From NCBI GenBank assembly GCA_023055505.1, contig JALIRH010000049.1:1860001-1924000 (forward strand): a DNA stretch of 64,000 nucleotides. The letters run 5' to 3'. Source of the stretch: Callipepla californica brunnescens. Taxonomy: Eukaryota > Chordata > Aves > Galliformes > Odontophoridae. Positions 47,617 through 58,621 of the stretch are shown in pieces. How positions within the stretch are numbered: the stretch's first letter is position 1; each line of letters starts with the position of its first letter. The notes under the pieces were generated by a model that did no database searches, had not been told where the DNA came from, and saw nothing but the letters and a program-made list of their open reading frames with translations. Both the position numbers and the translations under genes were made by a program.

Positions 47617-48222
47617 GACCCACAGACCCATGCCCCAGGAAAGAGGAAGGGGGAGAAAGGGAAAGGGCAGGGAGATGGGCCTAAAACAATACAGCGGCAA
47701 CAATCTAAGGAGGAAAACTAATTTAATAAATAAGATGTCAAAATAAAAAATAACACAATATAATCGGTATCAAAGCTAGTAAATCAAACAAAAAAAAGAC
47801 AGAAAGAGAGAGAGAGAGAGAGAGAGTGTCCAAAGCTGAAGGCCTTATTCTGAAGCTGAAGGTGAAGCGGTGACGGAGCTCTCGCAGCTGAGACAAGCAG
47901 CAAGAAGAGGAAGACTCCAGGACTTGTGTGCAGTTTGATCTTTCCCTCTGGGCGGAAAACAGCAACGCCAAGTCCTCTGGGGCATGGAGTTGTTCTCAGA
48001 GCCAGGAACCTGGAAAAATTTAGAAGTCCACAGACTTAGAGCATTAATTCTTTAACTCACTGGGCCTTACACAATGTTATCATGTGGGATGCTGAGAACA
48101 AAAATCCCTGAATCACAGAAACGTCGGGCTTGGAAAGGACTTCCAGAGATCATCTGGTCCAACCCCCTGCCAAAGCAGGCTCCCTAGACCAGGTTGCACG
48201 GGTAATCATAAAACCTTGACAG
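47617..48222 (-). mobile_element. Diverged ERVL-type LTR with a CR1 nested in it
   Basis: GACCCACAGACCC through (GA)n at 47807-47826, the AAGGCCTT block and GGCGGAAAACAGC match the minus-oriented LTRs. The end ATCATAAAACCTTGACA is separated from the body by a 92-bp CR1 3' end (about 48112-48203, minus strand). The first bases of the LTR are missing. Confidence 0.75.
48112..48203 (-). mobile_element. CR1 3'-end fragment nested in an LTR
   Basis: AATCACAGAAACG, then the reverse-complement CR1 end (GGCTTGGAAAGGACTTCCAG, TCATCTGGTCCAACCCCCTG). It interrupts the LTR just before its terminal ATCATAAAACCTTGACA. Confidence 0.8.
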
Positions 48223-48249
48223 CTAGGGTACAGGGTTTGGGGTTAGGAT

Positions 48250-48375
48250 CATAAAATCCTAGAACCACCAAGGTTGGAAGAGACCTACAAATCATCCAGC
48301 CCGACCATCCACCTATCACCAATAACTCTCAGTAACCCTTGTTCCTCAGCACAACGTCTAAACATTCCTGTCCTG
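48250..48375 (-). mobile_element. CR1 3'-end fragment
   Basis: ATCATAAAATCCTAGAACCACCAAGG, the reverse complement of a CR1 tail, continuing to about 48375. Just before it (48223-48248) is a short TTAGGG-like scrap. Confidence 0.8.
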
Positions 48376-48408
48376 CTCCTTCTCACAGTGTCTCTGCTAT
48401 TGTCCCAG

Positions 48409-48529
48409 ACCGTGACTGGAGAGGACTGGGGTTCGATAGTGTACCATGGGATAAAGGGTTGTGGGGGCCCATCCTTCCGTGGCATGCTGGTCTGCGTCTA
48501 CTTCATCATCGTCTTTGTATGTGAGAACT
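48409..48529 (+). pseudogene. L-type calcium-channel alpha-1 exon fragment
   Basis: A 121-bp block after an acceptor-like TTGTCCCAG encodes [15 protein letters not shown], then YGG-like [23 protein letters not shown]. This follows the domain II pore loop and S6 of CACNA1 L-type channels, including the selectivity-filter TGEDW. Changes such as AYGG to GCGG and CGN to CEN, and a TGA shortly after, show decay. It is an isolated exon with no neighbouring channel exons. Confidence 0.75.
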
Positions 48530-48534
48530 GTATC

Positions 48535-48759
48535 CCCTGATATCAAAGCTGTGTCCAGGCTCACTCTGCCCAGCGCCACAGACTGCTCTAGCTGCACAGG
48601 ACTGTGCAGATTGTTCCGCGTGCATGTGTATGTGTAAGGACTGAGCTGAAGGATGGGGCCATCAGCCCAGAGCTCAGCACTCAAGTACAAGGGCTCATCT
48701 CCAGGAAGGTTTCTCAGAGCAAAGCAGAGACGACGGGCAGCCCTGGCCACGTCCCCCAA
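48535..48759 (-). other. Unrecognised minus-strand open frame
   Basis: Open from 48759 with MGDVARAARRLCFALRNLPG, then EPLYLSAELWADGPILQ. It looks protein-like and could be another decayed exon, but I do not recognise the family and see no clear splice sites. Confidence 0.2.
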
Positions 48760-48784
48760 ATGGAACCAAGTTCATGTCCTTAGT

Positions 48785-48970
48785 GCTTAGGATTAGGGTT
48801 TGGAGTAGGGCAGGGTTAGGCTACTATTAGGGGTAGGGGTATGCTTACGGATAGGGTTTGTTTTGGAATTTGGGTTAGGGTTAGGGTTAGGGTTAAGTTT
48901 GGGATTGGGGTTGTGTTTAGGGATAGGATTCTGGTGACGGTTGAGGTTACTCTTGAGTTTAGAGCTGTGG
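48785..48970 (+). repeat. Interstitial telomeric repeat, degenerate
   Basis: About 185 bp of TTAGGG-like units with a perfect core of four (48872-48895). The outer units vary (ATAGGG, TTTGGG, TTACGG). It sits between the CR1/calcium-channel mosaic and an LTR fragment. Confidence 0.9.
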
Positions 48971-48984
48971 TTAATATTGATGTA

Positions 48985-49218
48985 TATAGGTGGAATTGAA
49001 GGTAATCGATCAAATGAAGTGAGAGAGAGTGTCCAAAACCAAAGGCCTTACTCCAAAGCTGAAGGCGAGACCACGAGGGAACCTTCACTGCTGAGATGAG
49101 CCGCAAAAGAGTAAGACCCCAGGACTTGCATGCAGGAGGATCTTTGTCTGTGAGTGGAAAACGGGAACGCAGTGTCCTCTGCGGCATGGAGTTGTTCTTC
49201 TCTTCTGAGAGCCAGGGA
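48985..49218 (-). mobile_element. ERVL-type LTR fragment
   Basis: From GGTGGAATTGAAGG through AGAGAGAGTGTCC and AAGGCCTTACTCC to TTCTTCTCTTCTGAGA, the same order as the minus-oriented LTRs. Both ends are missing. It abuts the last MROH exon. Confidence 0.7.
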
Positions 49219-49239
49219 TGCGTTCCCTGCAGCACAGCA

Positions 49240-51719
49240 CTACTCCGTGCACATCCTGCACAACCAGCGGCACAGCGCTGTGCCCCTGGGCCTGGCAGGC
49301 GGCGCGTCTTCCAGCACTCTGAGGATCAGCAGTGTCTGCAGCACCAGGCAGCGCACGGCCGGCTCGCCATCCTCCTCCACGCTCTGCAGGGCTGCGAGGA
49401 GCGGAGCGGAGATGCGTCAGTGCCCCGGAGAGGAGCTGCATCACCACCCCTGCCCCATGAGGCACTTCTTAGGGAGGACTGCTCACCTTTGTGGATGTCC
49501 TGCACCTCCTGCGGGTTCTCACTGCTCAGCTGTCGCCCCAGGAGCCCTGCGCACACAGCACTGTCAGCACTCACCTGGCAACGCGGTGCCCAGGGGCGCC
49601 CATGGCGTCCCAGAGACATTCAGAATCCCCGTGCTATACCAGATGTGCCCCCATCATCCCCAGGGACCCACCCTATGGTGCCCCAGTGACCCCCAGAGAC
49701 CTCACACGGCACCCCATGGACCCCCGTAATATCCCAACAACACCCAAGAACCCCCACGGTGCCCCGATGACCCCCAAAGGCACCAGTGGTGTCCTAGTGG
49801 CCAGCACATATCCGACACAATGCCACAATGACCCCATAAAGCTCCAGTGATCCGCGGGGTGCCCCAAAAACCCTCAAGGACCCCAACAGTTTCCCCACGA
49901 GCCCTTAGGGCTACTGCTGCCCCGCTGTGCACTGACCCCGCAGTGTTCAGCCATGGGTGAAAGAGGGAGGGGGACCCATTGGATCTGGGACTTACCCAAG
50001 AAGCACACGGCCGCCTCCCGCACGGATGCCTGGGGGTTGTGCAGGTGCCCCACGCTCTGCTGCACATAGCGCTCTGCAGCACGGCCCGCCTTCTGGACCT
50101 GCAGAGAGCACCAGGGTAGAGGTGGCACTCACAAAGCGCTCCAACCACCCCCTTCTGCCATAGCTGTGGGGGTCCCACAGTGGGGGAAGTGGGGGTTGAG
50201 AGGTGGAGGTCTTTACCAGGCAGTCAGCAATTAGGCACATGTCCGCCATGCTGGCCAGGCGTCGCAGTTGCTGCCAGCCCAGGAGCTCGGCAACGCAAGT
50301 CAGGGCTTTCTGAGCGACCTGGGGGGCAGTGACATGGGGGATCGTCAGCGGGAGAGCATGGGGGCCACCTGCTGCCCCCACCCTGGGGTGGCACTGCCGT
50401 CAGTACCGATCCACAGGGCCTGGGAGGACGGGGATGGATCTGGGAGGACTTCTCTAAACCTGGGGAGTGTCTGGGTGTGGGGGGGATATGGGGAGGACTG
50501 AATGGGTGGGAAGGGGGGGATTGCTGGTGAGAGCTGGTGGCCCTAGAGGCCCTTGCCAGCCTTGGTGAGGCAGTGACCTCACGAGCCCACGAGCTGCCCC
50601 CACCTTTGCCACTCTGGGGATCTACTCATTCATGTGGAAGAAGAGTGGCAGCAGACTTGTCTCCAGATGCGGCAGCAGCCGCCTCTTCCCCGGCAGCACC
50701 AGCAGCTGCGCAAAGAGCTCCATGGAGAGGCAGCGCACTTCAACGTTGTCCTGGGGGAGGATGGAGACACGGGGTTGGTGCTGAGCGATACACAATGGGG
50801 GATTTGTCCGCTCTGTGCCGCCCCGAGCGCTTCACCTCATTGAAGCAGGACAGCAGGTGCACCGCCAGCTGGCTGAGCTCGTCTCGCAGGTGGCCAGGGT
50901 GCTGAGCCACGATGTTGTGCAGCAGCTGCAGGGCCTGCAGCTTGACGTCGGCCCGCGTGTCCTGCAGCCACGTCAGCACGTCGGGCAGCAGCAGATGCAT
51001 GCTCCTGGCGTTCAGGATGCACAGCCCACGCAGCGCCAGCTCCTGGCTCTGAGGATGCTCGCTGCGGATGTATTTCCTGAAGATGTTGCCAGGGCAGAAG
51101 TTCGTCCGGAACTCCTAGCAGCTCTGCATCTGCAATGCACAGCAGTGAGCGGGTGGCACAGTTGGAGGAGGCTGACGCATCCCCATCCTCTTGAAGGGAC
51201 CCCCGGGCTGTCTCAAAACCTACTTCCATGTAGAACACCATTGCGGGGACCTCCCTCCAGTGCAGCTGGTGGTTCTGCAGCAGCATATGCACGTGGCTGA
51301 AGATGGGGGTGCACTGGTGCCTGTAGTTCTTCACCATCAGCCTGTGGGGTGGGACAGGGCAGGGGGGTGAGCCCGGGCAGGGGTCTGACAGCACCAGATC
51401 CGTGCTGAGGGTCGACCAGAGCAGCCCATCCTGCCTCACAGTGTGGCTCTTCTAATCGCCCACTGCACCTCAGCACCCCCTGCACACACTCTGTATTGTC
51501 CCCTATTGCAGAAGGGCTGCACGTAGGGCAGCGTGTGCAGTGCAGTGTGGGGCAGTGTGTGGGAGGGCTGTGGGTCCGTACCTGGCGAGGGTGCGCAGGC
51601 CATCCCTCCACGTGGCAGCGCCCAGCAGCTGCCCCCACAGCCCGTGTCTCTCCATGTAGTGCGCCAGGTGCTCCAGACCAGCGCACTGCAGCAAATTGTG
51701 CAGCACCTCCACCACAATC
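49240..51719 (-). pseudogene. MROH (maestro heat-like repeat) family pseudogene, 3' exons
   Basis: Eight minus-strand exons with plausible splice sites: 51719-51580 (VVEVLHNLLQ), 51341-51224, 51129-50836, 50750-50604, 50318-50217, 50098-49996, 49546-49487 and 49391-49240, the last ending in TAG at 49240-49242. They encode paired amphipathic helices typical of HEAT repeats (LLPDVLTWLQDTRADVKLQA, AVRCLVLQTLLILRVLE). In-frame TAGs occur in the third exon (after MQSC) and the fourth (after FFHMNE), so this copy is broken. Upstream exons are cut off 79 bp away by the LTR at 51798. MROH genes are strongly expanded in birds. Confidence 0.7.
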
Positions 51720-51797
51720 CTGCACGGAAATGGGGCAGCACACGTTCAGGGGTCAGCGGGGGATTTGGGGTCAGCGAGGGTCGTGCCGCAGGGCCAG

Positions 51798-52371
51798 TGT
51801 CAACGGTTTACCGGGCTGGGTCAGCCCGGTACCGTGACGACCGGTGCAGGGGACCCACGGACCCACGCCCCAGGAAAGGGGAAGGAAAAAGGGAAAAGGG
51901 AAAAGGGAGATGGGCCTAGAAACAAAACAGCGGCAACGATCTGAGGAGGAAAGCTAATTTACTAAATAAGATATCAGAAAGCAAAATAACACAATATAAT
52001 ACAATGTAATTGGAATTGAGGCTAATGAATCAAATAAAATGAGCAAGAGAGAGTGTCCGATAAACCGAAGGCCTTACGCTAACGCTGAAGGCAATACGGC
52101 AGCGAGCACCCACTGCTGAGTCGATCCCGAAGGAAAGAGAGTGTCCCGTGACCGCTGAGGGTTTTTATCTGTTCCCTCTGAGCGGAAAACACGTAAAAAT
52201 ACAAAGCATCGCAAAGTCCTCTGGGGAATGTAGTGCTTCTTCTCTTCTGAGACAGGTATACCTGGAATTATCAATGATCTATGGAGCTGGAGTATTAGCT
52301 CTTTAACTCTTAATGCAATACATGATGTTATGATGTGGAATACCAGTACCAAAAATCATAAATCCATGACA
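51798..52371 (-). repeat. 3' LTR of the provirus
   Basis: 574 bp, read on plus as TGTCAACGG to CCATGACA, so the minus-strand element starts TGTCATGG and ends CCGTTGACA. It is preceded on the minus strand by a purine-rich AATAAGGGGTGGAA. Confidence 0.93.
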
Positions 52372-52483
52372 TTCCACCCCTTATTCCACATCGCTACATC
52401 ATTCTTGATACATACAGAAAAACAATGATTAACATACATTAGATACACACACACACAACATATATACAAGTATATACATGGAA

Positions 52484-53524
52484 TTACTGACTGCACTCCC
52501 CCAACATCAAATTCCCTTGTGGTACACACTGAACATCCCCATTCTTCTGCATCACCCACCAAGTGGACCCAGGTCCCTGAGCAAAGACAGTTCCACGGAG
52601 AGGTTTGCCCTTCCCAGAAGCTGGAAGGACCCATACCGCTTTCCCCAACATGTTCTTTACATGTACTACAGGGACCTTATCTCCCTCTACAGTAGGTAGG
52701 GAGCTGGATTGGGCAGGACCATCACGATTGATGGATCCTCGAGTGTTGACCAACCAGGTGGCTTCTGCCAAATGCTTCTCCCAGTGCTTAAATGTTCCGC
52801 CACACATTGCTTTCAACATGGTTTTTAGCAACCCATTGTATCTTTCAATTTTACCAGAAGCTGGTGCGTGATAGGGGATATGATAAATCCACTCAATGCC
52901 ATGATCTTTGGCCCAATTACTTACAAGAGAATTTTTGAAATGAGTCCCATTATCTGACTCAATTCTTTCTGGAGTGCCATGTCGCCATAGGACTTGCTTC
53001 TCGAGACCTAGAATGGTGTTTCGGGCGGTAGCATGGGGTACTGCATATGTTTCAAGCCACCCAGTGGTTGCTTCCACCATGGTGAGCACATAACGTTTAC
53101 CATTGCGAGATCGCGGCAAGGTGATATAATCAACCTGCCACGCCTCCCCATATTTATACTTTTGCCATCGTCGTTCCCCCCAGAGAGGTTTCATCCTCTT
53201 GGCTTGTTTAATTGTGGCACATGTATCACAGTCATGGATAACCTGTGCAATAGCGTCCATAGTTAAGTCCACCCCTCGGTCTCTAGCCCACTTATATGTT
53301 GCATCTCTTCCTTGATGGCCCGAGGTCTCATGGGCCCATCGAGCTAAAAATAATTCACTTTTGTGTTGCCAATCCAAGTCTACTTGAGCCATCTTAACTT
53401 TAGCAGCTCGATCTACCTGATGGTTATTCTGTTGTTCTTCAGTTGCCCGGCTCTTAGGAACATGAGCATCTACATGGCGCACTTTACAACCATATTCTTT
53501 ACTCGGGCAGCAATGTCTTTCCAC
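52484..53524 (-). pseudogene. Provirus integrase (frame-shifted from RT/RNase H)
   Basis: 346-codon frame. The first 45 residues carry the end of RNase H (HVDAHVPKSRATEE). It then has the zinc-binding HETSGHQGRD ... CDTCATIK, the catalytic core with Asp in QVDYITL, Asp in ESDNGTHF and Glu in GKIERYN spaced D-35-E, and a C-terminal domain ending MLGECSQ. All catalytic residues are present. The RNase H frame switches near 53490 by a single-base slip, so integrase is not translated with RT from this copy. Confidence 0.9.
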
Positions 53525-55668
53525 AGTTCAGCAGCCCAAATAGGTTTACCCCTCCGTTGCCAGCCATTTTGTTCCCATTGCCGTAACCACCCCCATAAGG
53601 CATTTGCCACCATCCATGAGTCAGTGTAAAGATAAAGCACTGGCCACCTCTCACGTTCAGCAATATCTAAGGCCAGTTGGACAGCCTTTACCTCTGCAAA
53701 TTGGCTTGACTCTCCTATTCCTTCAGTGGCCTCTGCAACTTGTCGCGTGGGGCTCCACACAGCAGATTTCCATCTGCGGTGCTTTCCCACAATGCGACAC
53801 GATCCATCTGTGAACAGGGCATATCTCTTCTCATCTTCTGGTAGTTCATTGTATGGCGGGGCCTCTTTAGCACGTGATACCTCCTCTGCTGGGATTGTTC
53901 CAAACTTTTTACCTTCAGGCCAGTCCATGATCACTTCTAGGATTCCTGGATGACTGAGGTTTCCCATCCGAGCTCGCTGAGTAATCAGCGCAATCCACTT
54001 ACTCCAAGTGGCATAAGTAGCATGATGGGTGGAGGGAACTGTTCCTTTAAACATCCAGTTCAGTACTGGCAGTCGAGGTGCCAGAAGGAGCTGCGCTTCA
54101 GTACCAATTACATCAGAAGCAGCTCGAACCCCCTCGTATGCGGCTAAGATCTCCTTTTCAGTTGGAGTGTAGCGCTCCTCAGACCCCCTGTATGCTCGAC
54201 TCCAGAAACCAAGGGGTCGGCCTCGGGTCTCTCCAGAAGCTCTTTGCCACAAACTCCAAGTGGGACCTTCCTTTCCAGCAGCAGTGTAGAAGATGTTCTT
54301 TACACCCTGTCCCGTCCGCACTGGCCCCAGGGCCACGGCACGGGCTATCTCCTGCTTAATTTGCTCAAAAGCCTGCTGCTGCTCAGGGCCCCACACAAAA
54401 TCATTCTTCTTCCGCGTTACCCGAAAGAGAGGGCTCACAATGAGGCTGTAGTTTGGAACATGCATTCTCCAAAAGCCCACTACACCCAGAAAAGCTTGGG
54501 TCTCTGTCTTACTAGTGGGTGGAGACATAGCAATAATTTTGTCAATCACATCTGTTGGGATGTGACGACGTCCATCTTGCCACTTTATTCCTAGGAACTG
54601 ACTTTCCTGTGCAGGCCCTTTTACTTTGCTTCGCTTAATAGCGAAGCCAGCTCGCAGGAGGATCTGGATTACTCTCTCTCCTTTCTCGAAAGCTTCCCCT
54701 GCTGTATTGCCCCACACAATGATGTCATCAATGTATCGTAAGTGCTCAGGAGCACCGCCCTGTTCCAATGCAGTTTGGATCAACCCATGGCAAATGGTTG
54801 GGCTGTGCTTCCACCCCTGGGGCAAACGGTTCCAGGTGTACTGAACTCCCCTCCAGGTGAAAGCAAACTGCGGTCTGCATTCTGTGGCCAGAGGAATTAA
54901 AAAGAAGGCATTGGCAATGTCAGTGGTGGCATACCACTTGGCTGCTTTTGACTCCAGTTCATACTGGAGTTGAAGCATGTCCAGCACAGCAGCACTCAGT
55001 GGAGGTGTGACTTCATTCAGGCCACGGTAATCTACCGTCAACCTCCATTCTCCGTTGGCTTTACGCACTGGCCATATGGGGCTGTTAAACGGGGAGTGAG
55101 TTTTGCTGATCACTCCCTGGCTCTCTAGCTGACGAATCAGATTATGAATGGGGAGCAAGGAATCCCTATTAGTGCGGTACTGCCGTCTGTGCACCGTTTT
55201 TGTAGCAATTGGTACCTGTTGCTCCTCCACTTGTAGCAACCCCACAACAGATGGATCTTCTGACAGGCCAGGTAAAACAGATAGTTGCTTAATGCTATCT
55301 GTGTCCACAGTAGCTATTCCAAAAGCCCATCGATACCCCTTGGGATCCTTAAAGTGCCACCTTCTGAGATAGTCTATACCAAGTATGCATGGGTCCCCCT
55401 GTCCGGCCACTATAAGATGCTTCTGCCAGTCTTTACCCGTGAGGCTTATTTCTGCCTCCAGCACAGACAATTCCTGAAAGCCCCCAGTCACTCCAGAGAG
55501 ATGAATCAATTCTGCCCCTTTATAACTTGAAGGCATTAGAGTACATTGTGCACCAGTATCCACCGGTGCCTCATATTTCTGTGGGTTTGATGTGCCAGGC
55601 CACCGAATCCACACAGTCCAATACACTCTATTATCCCTCTCCCTCCTCTGGCTGAGGGCAGGGCCCCT
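53470..55668 (-). pseudogene. Provirus protease, reverse transcriptase and RNase H
   Basis: Open from the codon after the gag UAG (55669-55671) to a stop at 53470. Numbered from the GTG at 55626, it has protease DTGA at 23-26, RT LPQGWKHSPTICHGL at 268-282 and YIDD at 298-301, and RNase H LFTDGSC near 604-610 with YTDSW near 665. The RT block HSPTICHGL is typical of class III (ERVL) and class II pols. In-frame placement after a single UAG implies stop-codon readthrough. The frame is lost at the RNase H/integrase border. Confidence 0.9.
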
Positions 55669-57415
55669 CTATTCATTACCTGTAGTGACAGGAACAACTT
55701 CGCTGGTAGTTGCTCTGTGTTGTAATTCTCTCACCCGTGCTCGCAGTGCAGGGGTGGGTTTTTGATGCCATTCCTTCATATCTTCTCCATTTGCACGTAA
55801 GTAACTCCACAAAGCCGCGCGCGACATGAAGTTAGTGCTGTCATTTGCTCGAGCAGGACGGTGTCTGCTACTGATAGCTACGATTGATTCAACCCTATCA
55901 ATCAGTTGGGATAATTTTCCCAGTATATCTTCCATTTGTCCTTCGAACTTTGATATGGCTGAAATGGACGCGTATGGCGGTGGAAATTTTTGTTCGATGT
56001 TTTGAAGTGTAAGAATTAGTTCAATAACTGGGGGTTTTCTGTCTTGGTCCTCGTATCTGTTGAACGTTGTCACTAGTGTACCGGCGTACCTTTCTGGTGC
56101 TGACTTTGAAAGCTTCTGACATATTTCGGGTGTACTCCTTACTTTCTCGGGATCATGGTCCCGATTGTCAGGATCAAACGTGGGATCATACAGCATTTCC
56201 GCCACAGCTATTTGTTTCTCTCAAATACTGGATGCCTTCCTCAATAGTTTTCCATCTCTTCACTTTAGGTGCCAGGTCACTCTTGTAGGGATATCTTTCC
56301 CTCACAGCTACTAGCATTCGTTGCCAGAGGCTGGCGATTCCATCCATATACCTGCTGATTCCTCTGTTGACAGCCGGATCTCGGGCAATGTTTCCTAGTT
56401 GGCGAGCTTCGTTACTATCAAGGGACACACTGTTGGCCCCATTGTCCCAACACCGAAGCAACCAAGTGACAATACTCTCATCCGGACGTCGAACAAACTC
56501 CTTTCTTGAGCCTTGGATCTCAGACATTTTCATGGGCCGACGAAACGTCGTAACTTTAACTTTCTCTTCACCTTCATCATCACTTTCTTCTCCATGTCTC
56601 TCACTTTTCTTTGTTGCCTTTCTCGATGGTGGGGGGGTTGTGGCCACCCCCTCACCTATATCTTCCTCTTCTTTCGGCACCTCTTCTTTGCGTTCTAGGT
56701 GCGAGGACACACGTTTCCATTTCTTGCCTTCCACAGGGGCAACGGACTTTGATACTAGTGCTTTCTTTGGCTGGTCAGGTGTGACCGGGAGGTTTTCCTC
56801 TTTGGTTTGGGCCTCAGTTTGGACACTCTCTCCCTTCACAATAGTATATAATCCTCGGGTAGCATAAGCCAAGCCCCAAATAAGCTGTTCCACCTCAGAT
56901 CTTTCTGAGCCGCAACACCCTTTACTCAGATACAGGCCTAGCTCCTCAGGATCCCGCAATTGTTTGGGAGAAAAATCCCATGACACCAGGTGTCCCCATG
57001 CTTCTAATTTCTTTCCTAAAACTCTCCACTCTCCCTGCCATTCAACATTCTCTGTTTCTGGGAGAAGCTTCCTGCACATGATGTAAAGTGCTACTACATG
57101 AAAGAGGACTAATATCCCAATTATTAACACCATCCCTAAGCTGTGATCTGGAAAATTCATAAAAAACTGAGAGGGGAACCCGGATACCCATTCAAACATC
57201 ACATGGTTCGTTAACATGCTATCGTTTGTTCCATTAGCTGGGGTGCCCTGGTATCTGACAGGTGCCTCTATCATTGCTTTTAATTTGTCATATAGGGACC
57301 AGAACCAATGGAACAGAATGGCAAAACTAACCAAGTTCCAGTACGTTTTGAGCATTAAGAGGGAAAAAACAATGAAATGCAGCCCCTTTAAGAACAGTTT
57401 AAAACGAGAGAGCAT
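55669..57415 (-). pseudogene. Provirus Gag with N-terminal membrane segments, one frameshift
   Basis: ATG at 57413-57415. Two hydrophobic segments precede the Gag body: about residues 12-40 and 93-113 (LGMVLIIGILVLFHVVALYI), with an Asn-Gly-Thr between. Then VEWQGEWRVLGKKLEAWG, a charged Pro/Glu/Lys region (one GEG...PPPSRKATKK unit), and the capsid-like part FVRRPDESIVTWLLRCWDNG. One extra base in an ACAAATA run near 56208 shifts the frame; the rest continues as 56205-55669 to UAG. No CCHC knuckle is visible. It is a clear homologue of the Gag at 23601. Confidence 0.87.
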
Positions 57416-57605
57416 TTTTTTTCTTTACTATAACAAGTTAGCAGCACCCATAAAAGTTTACAAATATCCCAGAACAACTGGCAGTACGCCCAGACTTCAA
57501 GGTCGTGTTATGCCGTACAGTACCTGCAGTACAGATAAGCTTGCTAGCAAGAGACAGAGATTCACTCTAAAAGTATGTCTCTGCCCGGCTAAGGCAGCTC
57601 GTCGT

Positions 57606-57623
57606 GCCCCACGTTGGGCGCCA
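57606..57623 (-). promoter_or_regulatory. Primer-binding site, tRNA-Lys1,2 type
   Basis: On the minus strand TGGCGCCCAACGTGGGGC starts five bases inside the 5' LTR. This is the 18-nt site known from retroviruses primed by tRNA-Lys1,2 (Mason-Pfizer monkey virus, foamy viruses). It is unexpected for an ERVL-type element, whose name-giving relatives use tRNA-Leu. Confidence 0.85.
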
Positions 57624-57628
57624 AAAAA

Positions 57629-58203
57629 TGTCAACGGTTTACCGGGCTGGATCGGCCCGGTTCCGTGACAATCGGTGCGGGGGACCCACGGACCCACGCC
57701 CCAGGAAAGGGGAAGGAAAAAGAGAAAAGGGAAAAGGGAGATGGGCCCAGAAACAAAACAGCGGCAACGATCTGAGGAGGAAAGCTAATTTACTAAATAA
57801 GATATCAGAAAGCAAAATAACACAATATAATACAATGTAATTGGAATTGAGGCTAATGAATCAAATAAAATGAGCAAGAGAGAGTGTCCGATAAACCGAA
57901 GGCCTTACGCTAACGCTGAAGGCGATACGGCAGCGAGCACCCACTGCTGAGTCGATCCCGAAGGAAAGAGAGTGTCCCGTGACTGCTGAGGGTTTTTATC
58001 TGTTCCCTCTGAGCGGAAAACACATAAAAATATAAAGCATCGCAAAGTCCTCTGGGGAATGTAGTGCTTCTTCTCTTCTGAGACAGGTATACCTGGAATT
58101 ATCAATGATCTATGGAGCTGGAGTATTAGCTCTTTAACTCTTAATGCAATACATGATGTTATGATGTGGAATACCAGTACCAAAAAATCATAAAACCATG
58201 ACA
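57629..58203 (-). repeat. 5' LTR of the provirus
   Basis: 575 bp, plus-strand TGTCAACGG to CCATGACA, colinear with the 3' LTR. Confidence 0.93.
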
Positions 58204-58621
58204 AGGGGAAAGGAAACTTAGCTGTTATATCGGTCATTGGCAGGGACTGATTTTGCTGAGGTGCTCAGATGTCATCGACATCTCAGTAATGTGGTATGTA
58301 TATGTGCAAAGCTGCACATATGGAATTGACTGCTGACTGTATAAACCAATATAAACCAATTTTTCAGACAGATCTCAATACCTGCAAAGCACATGAACAA
58401 CCCCGCGCATTATTTTATTGTGTCCTCTCGGTGAGATAATGTCAGGGCCTGAGGACTCAAACCGCTCGGCCTGACCCACTTGGGTATCCTGGAGCTGATC
58501 AGGCCCCACCTCATACCAGGACCATCAGCTCCTGCTTTAGTGAGGCTGCAGCTAGGCTGGGCTCCAGCTCCACACAGTCCTGCCTGGCTATGGGGCCACT
58601 GAGCTCACCCAGTGGACCAAT

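Larger units (their letters stand above)
51798..58203 (-). mobile_element. Two-LTR class III-like (ERVL-type) provirus
   Basis: About 6.4 kb on the minus strand: 5' LTR 58203-57629, primer site 57623-57606, gag, in-frame UAG, protease-RT-RNase H, integrase, purine tract (reverse of TTCCACCCCTTATT at 52372), 3' LTR 52371-51798. No env. The LTRs differ at roughly a dozen to fifteen sites by eye. Gag has one frameshift and pol another, so it is defective. Flanks GCCAG and AGGGG do not match, so no target duplication. The pol type resembles ERVL, but the primer site is Lys1,2. Confidence 0.92.

Noticed and set aside
49600..49880. Possible minisatellite or coding repeat (GACCCCCA-like motifs)
   Set aside because: Irregular spacing and no constant period; it lies in an intron of the MROH pseudogene.
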